From positions 13,881,608 to 13,945,607 of the forward strand of contig NC_088299.1 of assembly GCF_032854445.1 (NCBI RefSeq): 64,000 nt of DNA, written 5' to 3'. The stretch is from Liolophura sinensis. Its lineage: Eukaryota > Mollusca > Polyplacophora > Chitonida > Chitonidae. A program made the position numbers and the translations under genes. The notes under the pieces are model-generated. The model searched no databases. It worked only from the letters and a program-made list of their open reading frames with translations, and was not told the DNA's origin. Below, piece after piece: positions 48,201 through 63,200 of this stretch (position 1 is its first letter; the number at the start of each line of letters is the position of its first letter).

Positions 48201-51200
48201 TGGGATGACAAACACGATGAGGAAGAAAGCTCTGGTGGGGAGGTTAGTGATGACATAGATGGCACTGAACCAAAAGTTTCCAGGACAACACACAAAGATT
48301 CTTACCAAAGCTAAGACGTCTGAGATGACAAACACGATGAGGAAGAAAGGTCTGGCTAGTGATGACATGAATGGCACTGAACCAAAAGTTTCCAGGGCAA
48401 CACACAAAGATACTTACCAAAGCTAAGATGTCTGAGATAATAAAAACGATGAGGAAGAATGCTCTGGTGGGGAGGTTAGTGATGACATGGATGGCTCTGA
48501 ACCAAAAGTTTCCAGGACAACACACAAAGATTCTTACCAAAGCTAAGATGTCTGAGATAATAAAAACGATGAGGAAGAATGCTCTGGTGGGGAGGTTAGT
48601 GATGACATGGATGGCTCTGAACCAACAGGTCACCACAACAAATGGAATCAGATTCTGAAACAAGATATAAAGGCCACTTGAAATTGACTACCTGCAATTG
48701 TTTAGTCAATTTAGTGCTTCAGACAAGATCATCAACAATTACATTTTTATTATATAGAACAGTCACCTCAAAGTATAACTTCCATATACAATCTTTTTCT
48801 ACTCTAATTCAGCCAATCATATGACCAATTTCCATTCCAAATATTTACTTTTGTTTTCAAGCATAATCTGCAGGAATGAATCTGTGCACAAAATTTTACC
48901 AAATCAGACATCGTTTGAAGCAATTATTTCACAACACAACCAAATGACGAATCAAGATTAAGGAAACTGTTAAATATTCAAAATTTATCATTGAGTTTCC
49001 CCAGGACTCTGCCCACTTTCCTCCCAACAATAATGCTGGCCTTCGTTGTAAAAGTGAAATATTCTTGAGTACAGCATAAATCACCAATGAAATAAATAAA
49101 TGAGAAATGTATTTAAAACTGATATTCAATTTAAACACTGGATACCTTGAGAGTACTTATTTGTTCGATTAGTGTTTTACAGCATACTCTTAAATGATGA
49201 TGACCAGCATTATGGTGGGAGGATACTATTCCGAGCCTGGGGCAGACTCAAGACCATCCACGTTACTGGCAGACCTTCCCACTCATGGCCAGAGAGGAAG
49301 CCAGGATGAGCTGGACTTGAACTCACAGCAACTGCACAGGTGAGAGGCTCCTAGGTTATTTTGCTGTGCTAGCGCGCTAACCACTAGGCCATAGAGGCCC
49401 GACACCTCAAGGGTACCCCTGAATAATGGATTGATGTGGACATCTTACCTTCCACACCATCAGAGCTCCCATCAGGAATGGATTAAATGTGGTGAGAAAA
49501 CAGTACACTGACGCTGGCTCAAAACTGTTGGAGAACAAATAGAAAGAAGTTCCAATGATACATTAAAGTGTTAAAGTGCATCTAGATTTCAGTTTAAACA
49601 ACTGAAAGTATCCGACAGATAAATACTGATGACAGAGTTTCAGTCTGCTCTCAGCTGATTTTGATAGTTCTATTTACTTAGAGCTTTAGCCAGGCAGCCT
49701 ACATGTATCAATCAACCTGAAGTTGTTTCTTTTCATCTCTGCCTACTACCAAATAATTTAAGTCTTCTAATTTTTAGGACAGATATTAGTATTACTGAAA
49801 GCATAGCATTACATTTTTCTCTCTGTTTTTCGGAAAAGTAAACTTACAAATATGTTGTTCATTAGATGAACTAACCATTTGAAAAAAAAAAAAAAGAACT
49901 CAATATTCTGCTATAATTACATGAATTTTTGGTTAAAAAAGTAGACCAGGTGGGCCAAAAATTAGAAGAACTAGGGTATGGTCTTTAGCATGGCACAAAA
50001 CACCATTTTATTTATAAAGAGTGTTTAACAGAAATATTTCCAACATTCAATCCATTATACACCACTGGGTACATTTAGTGATCTGGTCTACTCCTAAATT
50101 CACTCACCTGTTTATACTTGCAATATTCCCTGTTCCAAAAAAAGCTACTAGAATTAAGAATACCTGAAGCTTGGATAAGGAACACAATTTCTTTAATCTG
50201 TAATTCTTTAATTATCAATTCCACTTCCATTCCCAATTTACATCATCAATTTGATTGGTGTTTTACGCCGTACTCAAGAATATCTCACTGCTGACGGCGG
50301 CCAGCATTATGCTGGAAGGAAACAGGTAGGGCCCGGGGGAAACCCACGACCATCCGCAGGTTGTTGGAAGACCTTCCCACTTATGGCTGAAGAGGAAGCC
50401 AGCACCACCTGGACTTGAACTCACAGTGGCCGCATTGGTGAGAGGCTCCATTATGCTGCGCTAGCGCACTAACCAACTGAGCCATGGAGGCCCCCTCTTT
50501 ACAAATAATGCATGTTAGCGGGGCAGTTTGTTTTAACACTATTATTTAAGATATTCTATTTTCACTTGACATGTCTTATTCGAACATTGTCGTTTTCTCT
50601 TGCTCTTTTTTCTTGTTTACCATTGACAGCCAAACCAATTCATTACCTGTTCCGAGTGTACATTTCATTTCATACTGCTATATGCCTATCCAGTACAAAC
50701 CTTCAATAACTGAGTTAAAGGCATGTACGGCTAAGAAAACTATATAAATATAAAGGATACAAAGAAGTAGGCTCTGCGGAGGTCAGCCCACTCCAGAAGT
50801 CTACGCTCACAAGTGTCTGCTTCATGGAAATCTAACCTGTCCAGCTGAAAAGCACCATAGATAATCAGGTTCAACGGTTTATTTAATAATAGCCATAATT
50901 CTTCAGTCACATGTTTGCAAGGTGTTTATTCAAGCATATTCCAAAGGTAGTATTCTATGATGACTGATAAAACTATACTTTTTGTGAAGTCCTGAAACTG
51001 GTCAATCCAACCAATGTAGTGTAGCCTCCAAAATCAAATTAAAAATGTGCATAAATTGCACTGAAATTTGCTCTTTCAAATGCAAAAAGGTTGAGGAATT
51101 AAGGTAAATGAGCCAAAAAAAATTTAGCCAGAAAAAAAAAGTGCACTTTTCAGAGGCAAATAAATGTCTAAATTTTGGAGCATTTTCCACAAGGGACAAT

Positions 51201-54200
51201 ATCCTGACTTCCAAACCAACCTCAAAACACATTCAGCGTCAGGCAAAATGGATAACTTAGTCAGGGATGAAATTTTAGGCCATTACCGTGGACCGAAAAC
51301 TCAGAGATACAAAACCAGTGCTGGAAACACCTGGAGGAAAGCGAGCAAAGCCCTGAAAAAACCTGGGAAAGTGAAGCAAAAACTTGAGAGAGCCTAGAGA
51401 AAAAATGAAAAGCCCTGAGAAAACCAGGAAAAGTGAAGCAAAAACTTGGGAGAGCCTAGAAATACCATGAATAACCCAGAGAAAGCCTGGAAAAGTGAAG
51501 CAAAAACTTGGGAGAGCCTAGAGAAACCATGAAAAGCTCACAGAAAACCTGGAAAAGAGAAGCAAAAACTTGGGAGCCTAGAGAAACCATGAAAAGTCCA
51601 TAAAAAGCAGGAAAAGTAAAGCAAAAACTTAGGAGATCCTAAAGAAACCATGAAAAGCCCATAAAAAGCAGGAAAAGTGAAGCAAAAACTTGGGAGAGCC
51701 TAAAGAAACCATGAAAAGCCCACAGAAAACCTGGAAAAGTGAAGCAAAATCTTGGGATAGCCTCGAAAAACCATGAAAAGCCCACAGAAAACCAGGAAAA
51801 GTGAAGCAAAAACTTGGGAGAGCCTAGAAATACCATGAAAAGCCCACAGAAAACCTGGAAAAGTGAAGCAAAAACTTGGGAGAGCCTAGAGAAACCATGA
51901 AAAGCCCAGAAAAAACCAGGAAAAGTGAAGCAAAAACTTGGGAGAGTGTAGATAAATCATGAAAAGCCCCCCAAAAAACAGGAAAAGTGAATCAAACACT
52001 TGTGAGAGCCTAGAGAAACCACGAAAAGCCCAGAGAAAACCTGGAAAAGTGAAGCAAAAACTTCAAAGAGCATAGAGAAACCATGAAAAGCCCGTAGGAA
52101 AGCAGTGCCAATGGCAGGAAATAAAAGCAAGTCTGGAGGCAAGCAATGTATCTCATTTGGTACCTGACAACCTTCAAAATGGGCTAAATTCAAATCTCTA
52201 GCAAATATATACAAACAAGCCACCTCAATGATCTGAATTTGATTTTGTGGTCTGAACTGAAAAAAGTTCAGCCAAAGCTACAGTTGTCCATAGTCCTAGC
52301 ATGAACCAAGTTGTGGAAAACATTTGGCCATGTCAGTGAAAATTCTTGAGTAAGACATTAGATACCAAACAAAATATAACGTATAGAATTACAGAACTTT
52401 AACGTGAATGCACCAGGATATAACTTTTGGTTGACCTTGCCACTGAATACTGACCTTGAGACCTGGCCTGACTAAGTTCTGTTCTCTTCTGACCCAGAAG
52501 TAAAGTAGACAGGTCAAGGCCAACAGGAATAACCCTTCTTGCCTGTAGGATGGTCAAGGAGTTATATGATTAATAAAATAATGATAATATTAAACCCCTC
52601 ATTGAATGAGTGAACAACCATAAGCGAACAATACATCATCATCAACGTATATGATGAACTGATGTTTGCTTTAAAATGTGATGTATGGATAGGATAGCAT
52701 AATATGTTGCAGTGCTGTCTAGCTTTTCTATTTTAGAAGCTTCAACATGTTTAGGATTGAGTGCATCCTTACAATGACTGTGTTTTAACATCATACAACC
52801 TGCTCAATGTGTGGAGCCTGCCCAATGTGTGGAGCCTGCTGTATGTGTGGAGCCTGCTCTGTGTGTGGAGCCTCCTCTGTGTGGAGCCTGCTCAATGTGT
52901 GGAGCCCAATCTATGCATAGAGCCTGCTCAATGTGTGGTGCCTGCTCTATGTGTTTAGCCTGCTCTGTGTGTGGAGCCTGCTCTGTGTGTGGAGCCTGCT
53001 CTGTGTGTGGGGCCTGCTCTGTGTGTGGAGCCTACTCTGTGCATGACGCCTGCTCTATGTGTGTAGCCTGCTCTATGTGTGGAGCCTGCTCTGTGTGTGG
53101 AGCCTGCTTATGTGTGGAGCCAGCTCTAAGTGTTTAGCCTGCTCAATGTGTGGAGAGTGCTCTATGTGTGGCCATGTGGCATATCCCAAGGTGAGTCACT
53201 TCCAATAAGCTTCCTTTAAAGCAGCCTAAATGGCCCTAAAAACGCTGTTTTTGGCTCATTACCACCATAAAGCCCGAAGAACAGGGAGGATAAGAGAACC
53301 TTGGTTTCTGGCCAGAAACAACACCTTTATTTGGTCATCATTAAAAATATGTTTGTTAGGGGTAACCCAACTGAACCTACAAAAAAGGGCCCCAGACTAA
53401 TGTCTTTATTGGGCTATAGATGTAATTTTCTCACTTTTTCACTTTTCTCTCAGTGTTAATTTCTTTAAAATCCATATCTTTCCCAACTGACCTATCTTAT
53501 TTTTTCTGATATTGCAGAGTTACCTGAAACAAAGAATTTAAGCATGGCCTTACCCTTGTCATTGAAAGACAAGTACTTCATGTGTAAGGTGACTGACACA
53601 GCCTGTGAGATTACCTGATGCTCAGTAGAAGGCCGGGTGAGGCAATGGACAGTGTTATACTGACTAGTCTGTCTGTGACACGATTGGAGGAGAACAGGGG
53701 CAGAACTAAGGACAGGCCTGCAATAACAACAACAACCAGGAGGTCAATCACTGAAGAAAAAAAAACGGACAAGAGAAGATGGAGACTTTACACATACTTA
53801 GAACAAGTATATCACTATCATATAAAATATTTCTTTGTTCGTTCAATGGCATACTTGAAAATGTTTCACTTAACAGATGAACGTCAGTTTTATAAGCAGA
53901 GGAAACTAGAGAGCCTCGGATATAAACCATCAACCTTTGGAAAGTTACTGATAAACTTTATCACCTTGTGTAACTGCTCAACGTACACTCATGAATGCAG
54001 TCTCCCTGATAATACTGTAGTTTTATATTACTCATTCCAATGGGTTAAAACCACTTTTATCGGTTAAAATTACCTAGAATTGTCCAGCTGAGAATCTGAT
54101 TGATCAATGGTAGGCCATTCCTGTTAGCCATGCTTGCTGATGTTGACCGAACTATGGCGGTAGATATACCCAACAACAGAGTCTGAAATACATCAAAAGT

Positions 54201-57200
54201 AAAAAGTAGCAAACCCTGCAGAAAATACACCGAAAACATTAGTCACATCAATTTGTTCTTAATACAACGCAGTATCAAAATCAGTTCACCATTAACAAGC
54301 AAACAAGTCAGTCAACAATTAATGATATTTAAAAATTCCCAACTTCAGGTTTACATGTAGATTCAAGAAACCACCCGTTAGAAGCAAGTTTAAGAAGAAG
54401 GACTTGAATTTTCCTTTGTTCAACTCCTCAGTTGTCAGAAGTATAGATATACAGGTAAATGAGTATTACAAGTAAGATCAGAATAAAGATAGTCCAAACA
54501 CATTTTTTTCCAAATCAACATTTCAACATTTAGCAGATTCACAAGTATTTCCTAAGAATATTTCCCTCATATCAGAGCGGTCAGTTTTGTGGTCAGAGGG
54601 AATATCAACCAGACACAGCTTAAAGACAAACTCCAGACCTAAGGGTGCGGCTGAATTAACACAGAGCATGCTGCTACACTCGTCAGAGGCTGAACGTCTG
54701 TGGTGAGAGTGATCCATTCACTGAGTGACCAGCAGAACCTCTCCAATCTTTTTTATTGGGTTTTCTCACTGTACACAGGTACATGCAGTCGACATGACAA
54801 CACCTGAAAAACTTACTTACAAGTGTTTGTAAACTGATTAACATGCTTACAGACTGCATTTGGTTCATACCTGGATAACCAATACAATGACAGTCCTGCC
54901 ATTTTCCCCATCAGGGGATGAGGTGTGACTTTCCTGAAAGGAACTTGAGGACACTCGTCCTGAAACTCTGGAAAACAGATAGCGGTAAAAATTAATGAAA
55001 ATTATGCTGCAAACATTACAGTTTATGGCAACAGTAAATTTCAGTCTCAAGTGAAGTCCTCAAACAATTTTCACGTTTCTCTCACAGGAAGCGTTTTCTA
55101 CGATGTCATAACTTGCATGAAATGTCACCTCTCCCCTGTTGTAATACATTCTGTAATATGTCATATTTTCTTTGGATGTTAAGATTTTTGTGAAATATCA
55201 ACTTTTCTGTGACATTAACGGGAAAAAAAAAACACTAAGTTAACATTAAAGACAAAAAAACAAAACATACACTAACATGATGTATATATATCAAATGAAA
55301 GACCGTTAAACACTGTTCACAAAAATAGTTGGATTTATTTCTTTGAAATTTTTTCAACCCAGGCAAATGCATTTGAAACTTTGGGTTCTACACATCAGGT
55401 TTTGCCAAGTAACACAGACAGCTTGATTCCCCCATTTTAAATGCATAAAAATATAGATCTGTGAATTCACCAAATGGACCTTGAAACAAACTATTTCAAG
55501 CAAACAGTATCAATGATTAAACTATCTTCACTCAGGAATAAAGAATACTGACAAAGTTCAAAGTCTCACCTTTTTATTGCAAAGATTCCAAGTAATACAA
55601 ATAAACAGCCTGCAAACAATCTGAAAAAAAAAGCAAACATAATACTGAATTCAGACCTCACCAGATCATTCAACTGTCAGATAACTTTGGAAAGGGAAGC
55701 TGTTGGAAATAGCCACAATGGAAAGAATTAATAAAAAAAACCAAAGTGCTCTTATGTGGAAGAATAAACTATCATTAGAATCAGTACATGGCACTACTCA
55801 CTTAATCAAAGAGTGCGAACTCCTTTTACTGATAATGTAAAAGATTTCTACTGTACCATGTGACCTGTCAAAATGTTTGGCAACTGTTTTTAATTACATT
55901 TACTATAACATAGGCATCTGAAAAAAATTTCACAAGAAGGGAGGAGCTGAACGTGTGAAGTTCATTCAGAAGAGATGTCATTTTATCGGCGAGACAGTTT
56001 TGACCAATCACATGATACAGTAAGGCAACTTTTACCTTTGGAGACAAAAGAGTTCAAACTCCAAACTGTATTATTCAGTAGTTTGTTGACATAATTAATG
56101 TACTTACACTAAGCTGTAATCTGTATCCTTTCCTACCACGGGTAGCAGGGGGAACACAGCCAGGGTGAGGCAGCTACTTAGCCACCCCAGGGAGCTTGTC
56201 TGTGGATAGAAGTGACAAATCCACATGATACATTATCAAACAGTCATTTGTTTATTTCAATGATGTCTGACATTATAATCAACTATCTTTCACCTCTGCC
56301 AAGAGGACGACAGAGATCATCAAACTCAGCAAAGATTGCGGATCATTGCTTTTATTCATCCATTAAGGAGGAAGATATGAGAAGCAAATCATACTGGGAG
56401 ATATACTGATACTTACGTAAGTTTTGAATGAGGGAGATGTGACCAGCCATAGAGACATGGTCACCAGACCAATGCTCAATAACTCCCGCTGGAAAAAGCT
56501 CCATACCTAGGCAACAAAAGCAACACAAAAACCAATGACACCTTAATGATAAGCCGTTGTTGTTTGGTGAAACATCGGTTCTGGCATCATAGATTACTTT
56601 TTCTGTGGAAGCAAATAGTTCAGTTCAATATCAGGGAAGATTTAGTTTCACAAGAATGGCCCACCCTCCCACAAGACTGGCCCACCCAGCCACAAGATAG
56701 ACCCACCCAGCCACAAGATTTTCCCATCCTGCCACAAGATTATCCCATCCTGCCACAAGATTATCCCATCCTGCCACAAGATTATCCCATCCTGCCACAA
56801 GATTATCATATCCTGACCCAAGATTATCTCATCCTGACCCAAGATTATCCCACCCAACCACAGTACATGTACATCACACACAAGTTAAACTGTACAATAG
56901 TGACTTACAACTAGCTCTGTGGCCCCAACTATCCCCAGTACACAGAGTAGCACCTGGACCCAGCTGCCTGACTGATGGATGGATTGTATAGCCGAGTAGT
57001 ACATCCTCACCCTGGAGAACAAAACACGGCAAAACATGTAAAATGGGACACGCCAAAAATAAGCAACATGTTCTACTTCGCAAAAAATGCCCTCTAATGG
57101 TTTGAACCATCAAAATAATAGCTATGTTAAAATCCCCAAGGTCAGAGAACCAATACAGCCATCAATTTATGGACACAAAGTGTAAATTCGTCTTGTTGAA

Positions 57201-60200
57201 CTTGGTAACTTCTCTTGGGGAAGCCACATACCAAGTTTTTACAATAACTAACCATTTCACAAAAAAACAAAAAAACAACTGATGTCCAGGTAGGTTTATG
57301 GCACTGCCTCGCCAACCGATTCAAATGTAGCTGTGATCTGGATTCTGAATCCAGGAATTTTTTTAACTGATTCTTCACCACTGAGGTAGGACACAAATGT
57401 AAAGTGGTGTCCCTTTGTCTGTAGTTATGGGATTTGTACACAAAGCTGTGGTGGAGACACTCTCACAGTGATTCTACCAACAGATACATTAACAATGATA
57501 ACCCAACATACCTTAACAGAACACAAGTCCACAGTACAACAGGCGCCAGGCAGTAGATGTAGTAACTCAGCGGGGACGACTGCACTGTGGAGACAAAAGA
57601 AACACTGAATTGTACATCATACTTAATGTGGACCAGAAAACATATAACCTCCGTATCTTTGATCAAAATCCTACTTATCATGGATACATTTTTATTACAG
57701 GTACTTATTTGATTGGGAAATGCTGTGATTCTTGAATCTTTGTTTGCAAAGTGTTGTTTCAAGCATATATTCTGAAGGCATTACTCGGGGGCCTCCGTGG
57801 CTCAGTTGGTTAGCGCACTAGCGCAATGTAATGACCCAGAAGCCTCTCACCAATGCGGTTGCTGTGAGTTCAAGTCCAGCTCATGCTGGCTTCCTCTCCG
57901 GCCGTATGTGGGAAGGTCTGTCAGCAACCTGTGGATGGTCATGGGTTTCCCCTGGGCTGCACCTGGATTCCACCCACCATAATGCTGGCCGCCTTCATAT
58001 AAGTGAAATATTCTTGAGTACAGCATAAAACACCAATCAAATAAATAAATAAATGAAGGCATTACTCTGTTTAGACTGACAAAATTGACTTGTGAAGCCC
58101 TGAAAATGAACAATCCAACCAATGTAGTTTTATCACCACAACAGTTTACAAATGTGCATAATTGCACTTGAAAGTTGCTCTTTCGTATGCAGAAAGCTTG
58201 AGGAATTAGGGCAATGCTGTACTAAAGAATATTTCAATTCAGATACTGGATACAGCTTAGTAAAATAATCACTTTGTTTCAGAAAATCTTTCCTATGACA
58301 TTACTATGATTTCCGATGATGTTCAAATAACAGTCTGAAAATTAGATTTTGATACCAGACACTTAGATAATTACACCAGCCTTCTAAATGACTGAAGATG
58401 AGAAATCATGCTATTTTCATATTTTCATAGTTCACACGTCATAAAATACTGTTTATTTCTTCTGTTTCCTCAAAGATGATTAAAAAATTCCTACCAAAAA
58501 GTACTATCGTGATGACAGTTGCCATAGCAATGCCTATCATCAAGGTGACTTGTGGAGTTCTCCAGGCAGGGATGTTGTTCATGTCCAGCTTGTCTGTGTG
58601 TATCAACACCCCTGAGTACCCCTCTATGACCAGAGCGAGCACATAAGCCATCCAGCCCAGAAATCCACACACAATGCTGAACCTAGAACACATCAAAGAC
58701 TTAACAGCATGAATAGGATGGCTTTTTGGCAAATCATTCCCAACATAAAAATTGAAGAAAAACTCAATCATGAATGACACTGATGCCTCTTGCACAAAGC
58801 AATTGTAGCCTAAGTTGACAGTCACTACCACAGCACTATGTATTTTTTAACGTGTTTCCATGGTAGTTACAATCAACTTCATAGCCTACGATCGTTTTGT
58901 GCAGTAGGCCCCTGATCTATATGAATGCACATCAGATCTGTGCTAAGTTTGTGGTAGGCACATATAATTTAATAATTCTGCTTTTCAAACAGATATTCTT
59001 TCACTTATTTGATTGGTGTTAAATGTCCCACTCAAGAATTTTTCAGTTATATGAGGGCTGTCGTGTTTACCGCTGACGGACACCAATGCACAAGGAGTAA
59101 ACCACTGCTCTTCTCACCAGGGCCTGACAAACCTTAAAACCCCAGCTAACCAGGGAGAGCTAATTGTAGATCCAAGCCTGAAAATTCCCTGTTCAATGGA
59201 CGATCCATGGCACAATTGCATGAAAATTTGTTCAGCTTACCCCAGGAAGAACCTGTCATACGTCTGGTAATAATTCAATCCCTTCAGAGCGGACTCCATG
59301 AGAGCTTTGGATTCCTCAATCTTCAGGTGTGAGAAAAACACAACAATAGCAAATAAAACCAGATATCACAAATATTAATTTAGTTTATATTTCATTGGTG
59401 TTTGACGCTGCACTGATGATTTTTTTATTCTCCAACAAATGTAAGATTTATGGGCAGAGGGTCCCCGGTATAAAGACAGCCAGACCACTAATTAAAAAGA
59501 CTAAGTTGTTGTAAGCAATAGGAATCAAATACATGTAATTTGCTTTTCTTTGCTGTACAGGGACTTGCATGTAACCATGTTGCAGGTGTCTGTTTTTTTA
59601 TTGGTCAAATAATTACTTACATGTAATATACTCTAATATACATTTATCATCTCAGCTCAAATGTTTATGTTCCAAAAAGGGTGGCAATCACTTAATCGAG
59701 GACAAGAGAAATTCTTTAACATTATAAGATTTGACAGATTAATGTTCATAAATAACACAAATTTTGTATAAATTTCAAAGAAATATTGCCTTAAATAAAT
59801 CAGTAAAGTAAAGAAAAGGCTATTTTTCCACACTCACACTATACCTGTCAACTTTCACTCGACACATTCAATCCATTGTCAAATTTTTAAAGGCAAAGAC
59901 AACACTTAAATGAAGTATATATCAGATGAAAGACCGTTTAAAATTATCTTGGAAAATAGCTGGATTTTGTTCCAGCTAAAATGGTATTAAAAGATCAGAT
60001 TCTACAGTGCTCTGTTGTGACCCAATAGTTATCAGTGAAGTCACATCCATACTTTTTGTCTGACATGATTCGTTTCAAGGTCAAATTGGTAAATGCATTC
60101 ATACATCTATATGCATGTGCATTTTGAATGATGAAATGTAGCTGTCTAATGTGTGTTAAGTAGCAAAAACCTTATATGATGTCACAGGTCCAAAAGTGGT

Positions 60201-63200
60201 CAGAAAAGGTCACCATAGAATGTTTTATATGCATTTTAGTCGGTTAGAAAAAATCTAAAAAAAAAAAAATAAACGTCTTTTCCTGGACAGTCTTTTGTGG
60301 TCTTTCATCTGATACATACTTCATTTTAGCGTTTTCTTTGCCTTTAAAGCATCTTGAAGGATCTTGTACTTTACAACAGGTATAAGATGTTTTTCTTTTC
60401 TTTTTCTTTCACTGAATGTGATACACAACATGTGATACCTACTGCTAAAAGGTGCTGGCCCGCCTGAATCAGCCTCCGGATCTCTCTCACTTTCTCAATC
60501 TGATAATAAGTCACGTATTACATGTAACTGTCATAACTTATTGTGAACATTTGTCAATTAAGTTTTGAAACTGATAACTTATGGAAAAGATATATTTCTT
60601 CTGTATAAAATGATTTATTTATTTATTTATTTGATTGGTGTTTTACGCCGTACTCAAGAATATTTCACTTATACAATGGTGGCCAGCATTATGGCGGGAG
60701 GAAACTGGGCACAGCCCGGAGGAAACCCACAACCATCTGCAGACCTTCCCACGTATGGCCGGAGAGGAAGCCAGCATGAGCTGGACTTGAACTCACAGTG
60801 ACCGCATCTCATGTAACACTGCCACAGATGCTGGTTAATGGAATGTTACTGCAATGTCATAGCACGAGAAAGATGAGAGAGAGAAGATTATGACAATGTG
60901 ATATGCCAAAGTGCAGGCTGCAAAATAACAGACATATTAGTAAACATTTGAGCAGTTTGCATGTAGAGGGTACCTTTGAATATGGAAGCAGAAGTATAGC
61001 AAGAGCATTAAGTAGTACTCACCTGTTTAGATTCCAACAGTTCTCTGAAGAAAAGAAGAAGGTATTTTATGTGTATTCCTTACAAGGCGTTATGTGTGGA
61101 AGTACCATAAATAACCTAAAATTTCGTCCATGACTAACTTACTCAAGTTTCCTTATTCAAAAAGGCCAAGACACTTGGTTCTTACAAAATGTTCATACTA
61201 GTATTCACACAAACCTTCACACAAATCACTCACCCAGTAAACACTATGATGACTATAAAATGGTATTACCCTCAACATAAACACTATGACGACCAAATAG
61301 TATTACCCTCAACATAAACACTATGACGACTAACTGGTATTATCCCCAAAATAAACACCATGATGACTAACTGGTATAACCCTCAACATAAACACTACGA
61401 TGACTAACTGGTATTACCCTCAACATAAACACCATGATGACTAACTGGTATTACCCTCAACATAAACACTACGATGACTAACTGGTATTACCCTCAACAT
61501 AATCACTGTGATGACCAACTGGTATTACCCTCAACATAAACACTACGATGACTAACTAGCAGTACTCCTAACATAAACACCATGATGACTAACACGTATT
61601 ACCCTCAACATAAACACTATGACGACTAACTGGTATTACCCTCAACATAAACACCATGATGACTAACAGGTATTACCCTCAACATAAACACTACGATGAC
61701 TAACGAGCAATACTCCTAACATAAACACCATGATGATTAACTGGTATTACTCCTAACATAAACACCATGATGACTAACTGGTATTACCCCCAACATAAAC
61801 ACTACCGACTAACAGGTATTACCCTCAACATAAACACTACGATGACTAACTGGTATTACCCTCAACATAATCACTGTGATGACCAACTGGTATTACCCTC
61901 AACATAAACACTACGATGACTAACTATCAGTACTCCTAACATAAACACCATGATGACTAACACGTATTACCCTCAACATAAACACTATGACGACTAACTG
62001 GTATTACCCTCAACATAAACACCATGATGACTAACAGGTATTACCCTCAACATAAACACTACGATGACTAACGAGCAATACTCCTAACATAAACACCATG
62101 ATGATTAACTGGTATTACTCCTAACATAAACACCATGATGACTAACTGGTATTACCCCCAACATAAACACTACCGACTAACAGGTATTACCCTCAAGATA
62201 AACACCATGATGACTACCAGGTATTACCCTCAACATAAACACTACGATGACTAACTGGTATTATCCTCAACATAATCACTTTGATGACCAACTGGTATTA
62301 CCCTCAACATAAACACTACAATGACTAACTGGTATTATCCTCAACATAAACACCATGATGACTAACAGGCATTACCCTCAACATAAACATTACGATGACT
62401 AACAGGTATTACCCCCAACATAAACACCATGATGACTAACTGGTAGTACCCTCAACATAAACAGTGTGATGACTAACTGGTATTACCCCCAATATAAACA
62501 CTATGATGACACAGCACTGCTATTATCCAGGCAAGCCTAAACAATATCACATTAAAGTGATAGTACTCCGTGTATAAAAACTATAGTGACTCACTGATAA
62601 GGTCTGAAGGTAAAGCTGAACGTAGACTTCTGCTTCTGAGTCATCTTCACCTGTAAAAGAAAAAGAATATTTATTCCTACATACACATGGAACTACCTAA
62701 AAGTGAAAGTGAAAGAAACTTGGGAGTTCAACTCATTGTACGTTACAATATGATGTTGATGATTTCTAATCATGGACTGCTTAACTCCTCCTTCAGGTTT
62801 TTTGATTATCACTTTACTCATCCATTCTTAGTGTGTCAGGTACCTGGTAACATTTCATGTTCTTCCCTCCCATAGTCCACATTGCCATCACGTTTGATAA
62901 AACTCTTACGTCTTCACACCAGACAAAGAAATACAATCTATGAAACAGTTGCATAACTATAATTCTGCTTTCTGGTAAACATTTTAGCAAGTTATAATAT
63001 GATTTATGATGAATTACACAAGACAAGAATAGAAAAACACAGGATTTTGGACTGACCTTAAACTGAGCCAGTATCTGCTGAGCATTTGTGAAGAGGCTCT
63101 CTGATTTGAAACCATCAGATGTATTCAGGAAATCCAAGGGTAGCCTCCCCTTGAAGCATGAACCGCGAAAACTGGTCAATTACTACAACTTCAATTCTAA

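Noticed and set aside
47167..48258. 363-codon plus-strand open frame (and similar ones at 46031 and 46595)
   Set aside because: It is the antisense of the 120-bp PIGN array; a codon-multiple period leaves frames open on both strands.
52811..53137. Cys-rich repeat frame (GACSVC) resembling a metallothionein-like or conotoxin-like peptide
   Set aside because: It is an 18-bp minisatellite inside a PIGN intron, with no signal peptide or splice context.
53618..54067. 149-codon plus-strand frame
   Set aside because: It overlaps PIGN exon 15 in antisense and has no recognisable motif.
61235..62520. Regular repeats considered as a CRISPR array
   Set aside because: No unique spacers between repeats, and the context is an intron of an animal gene.
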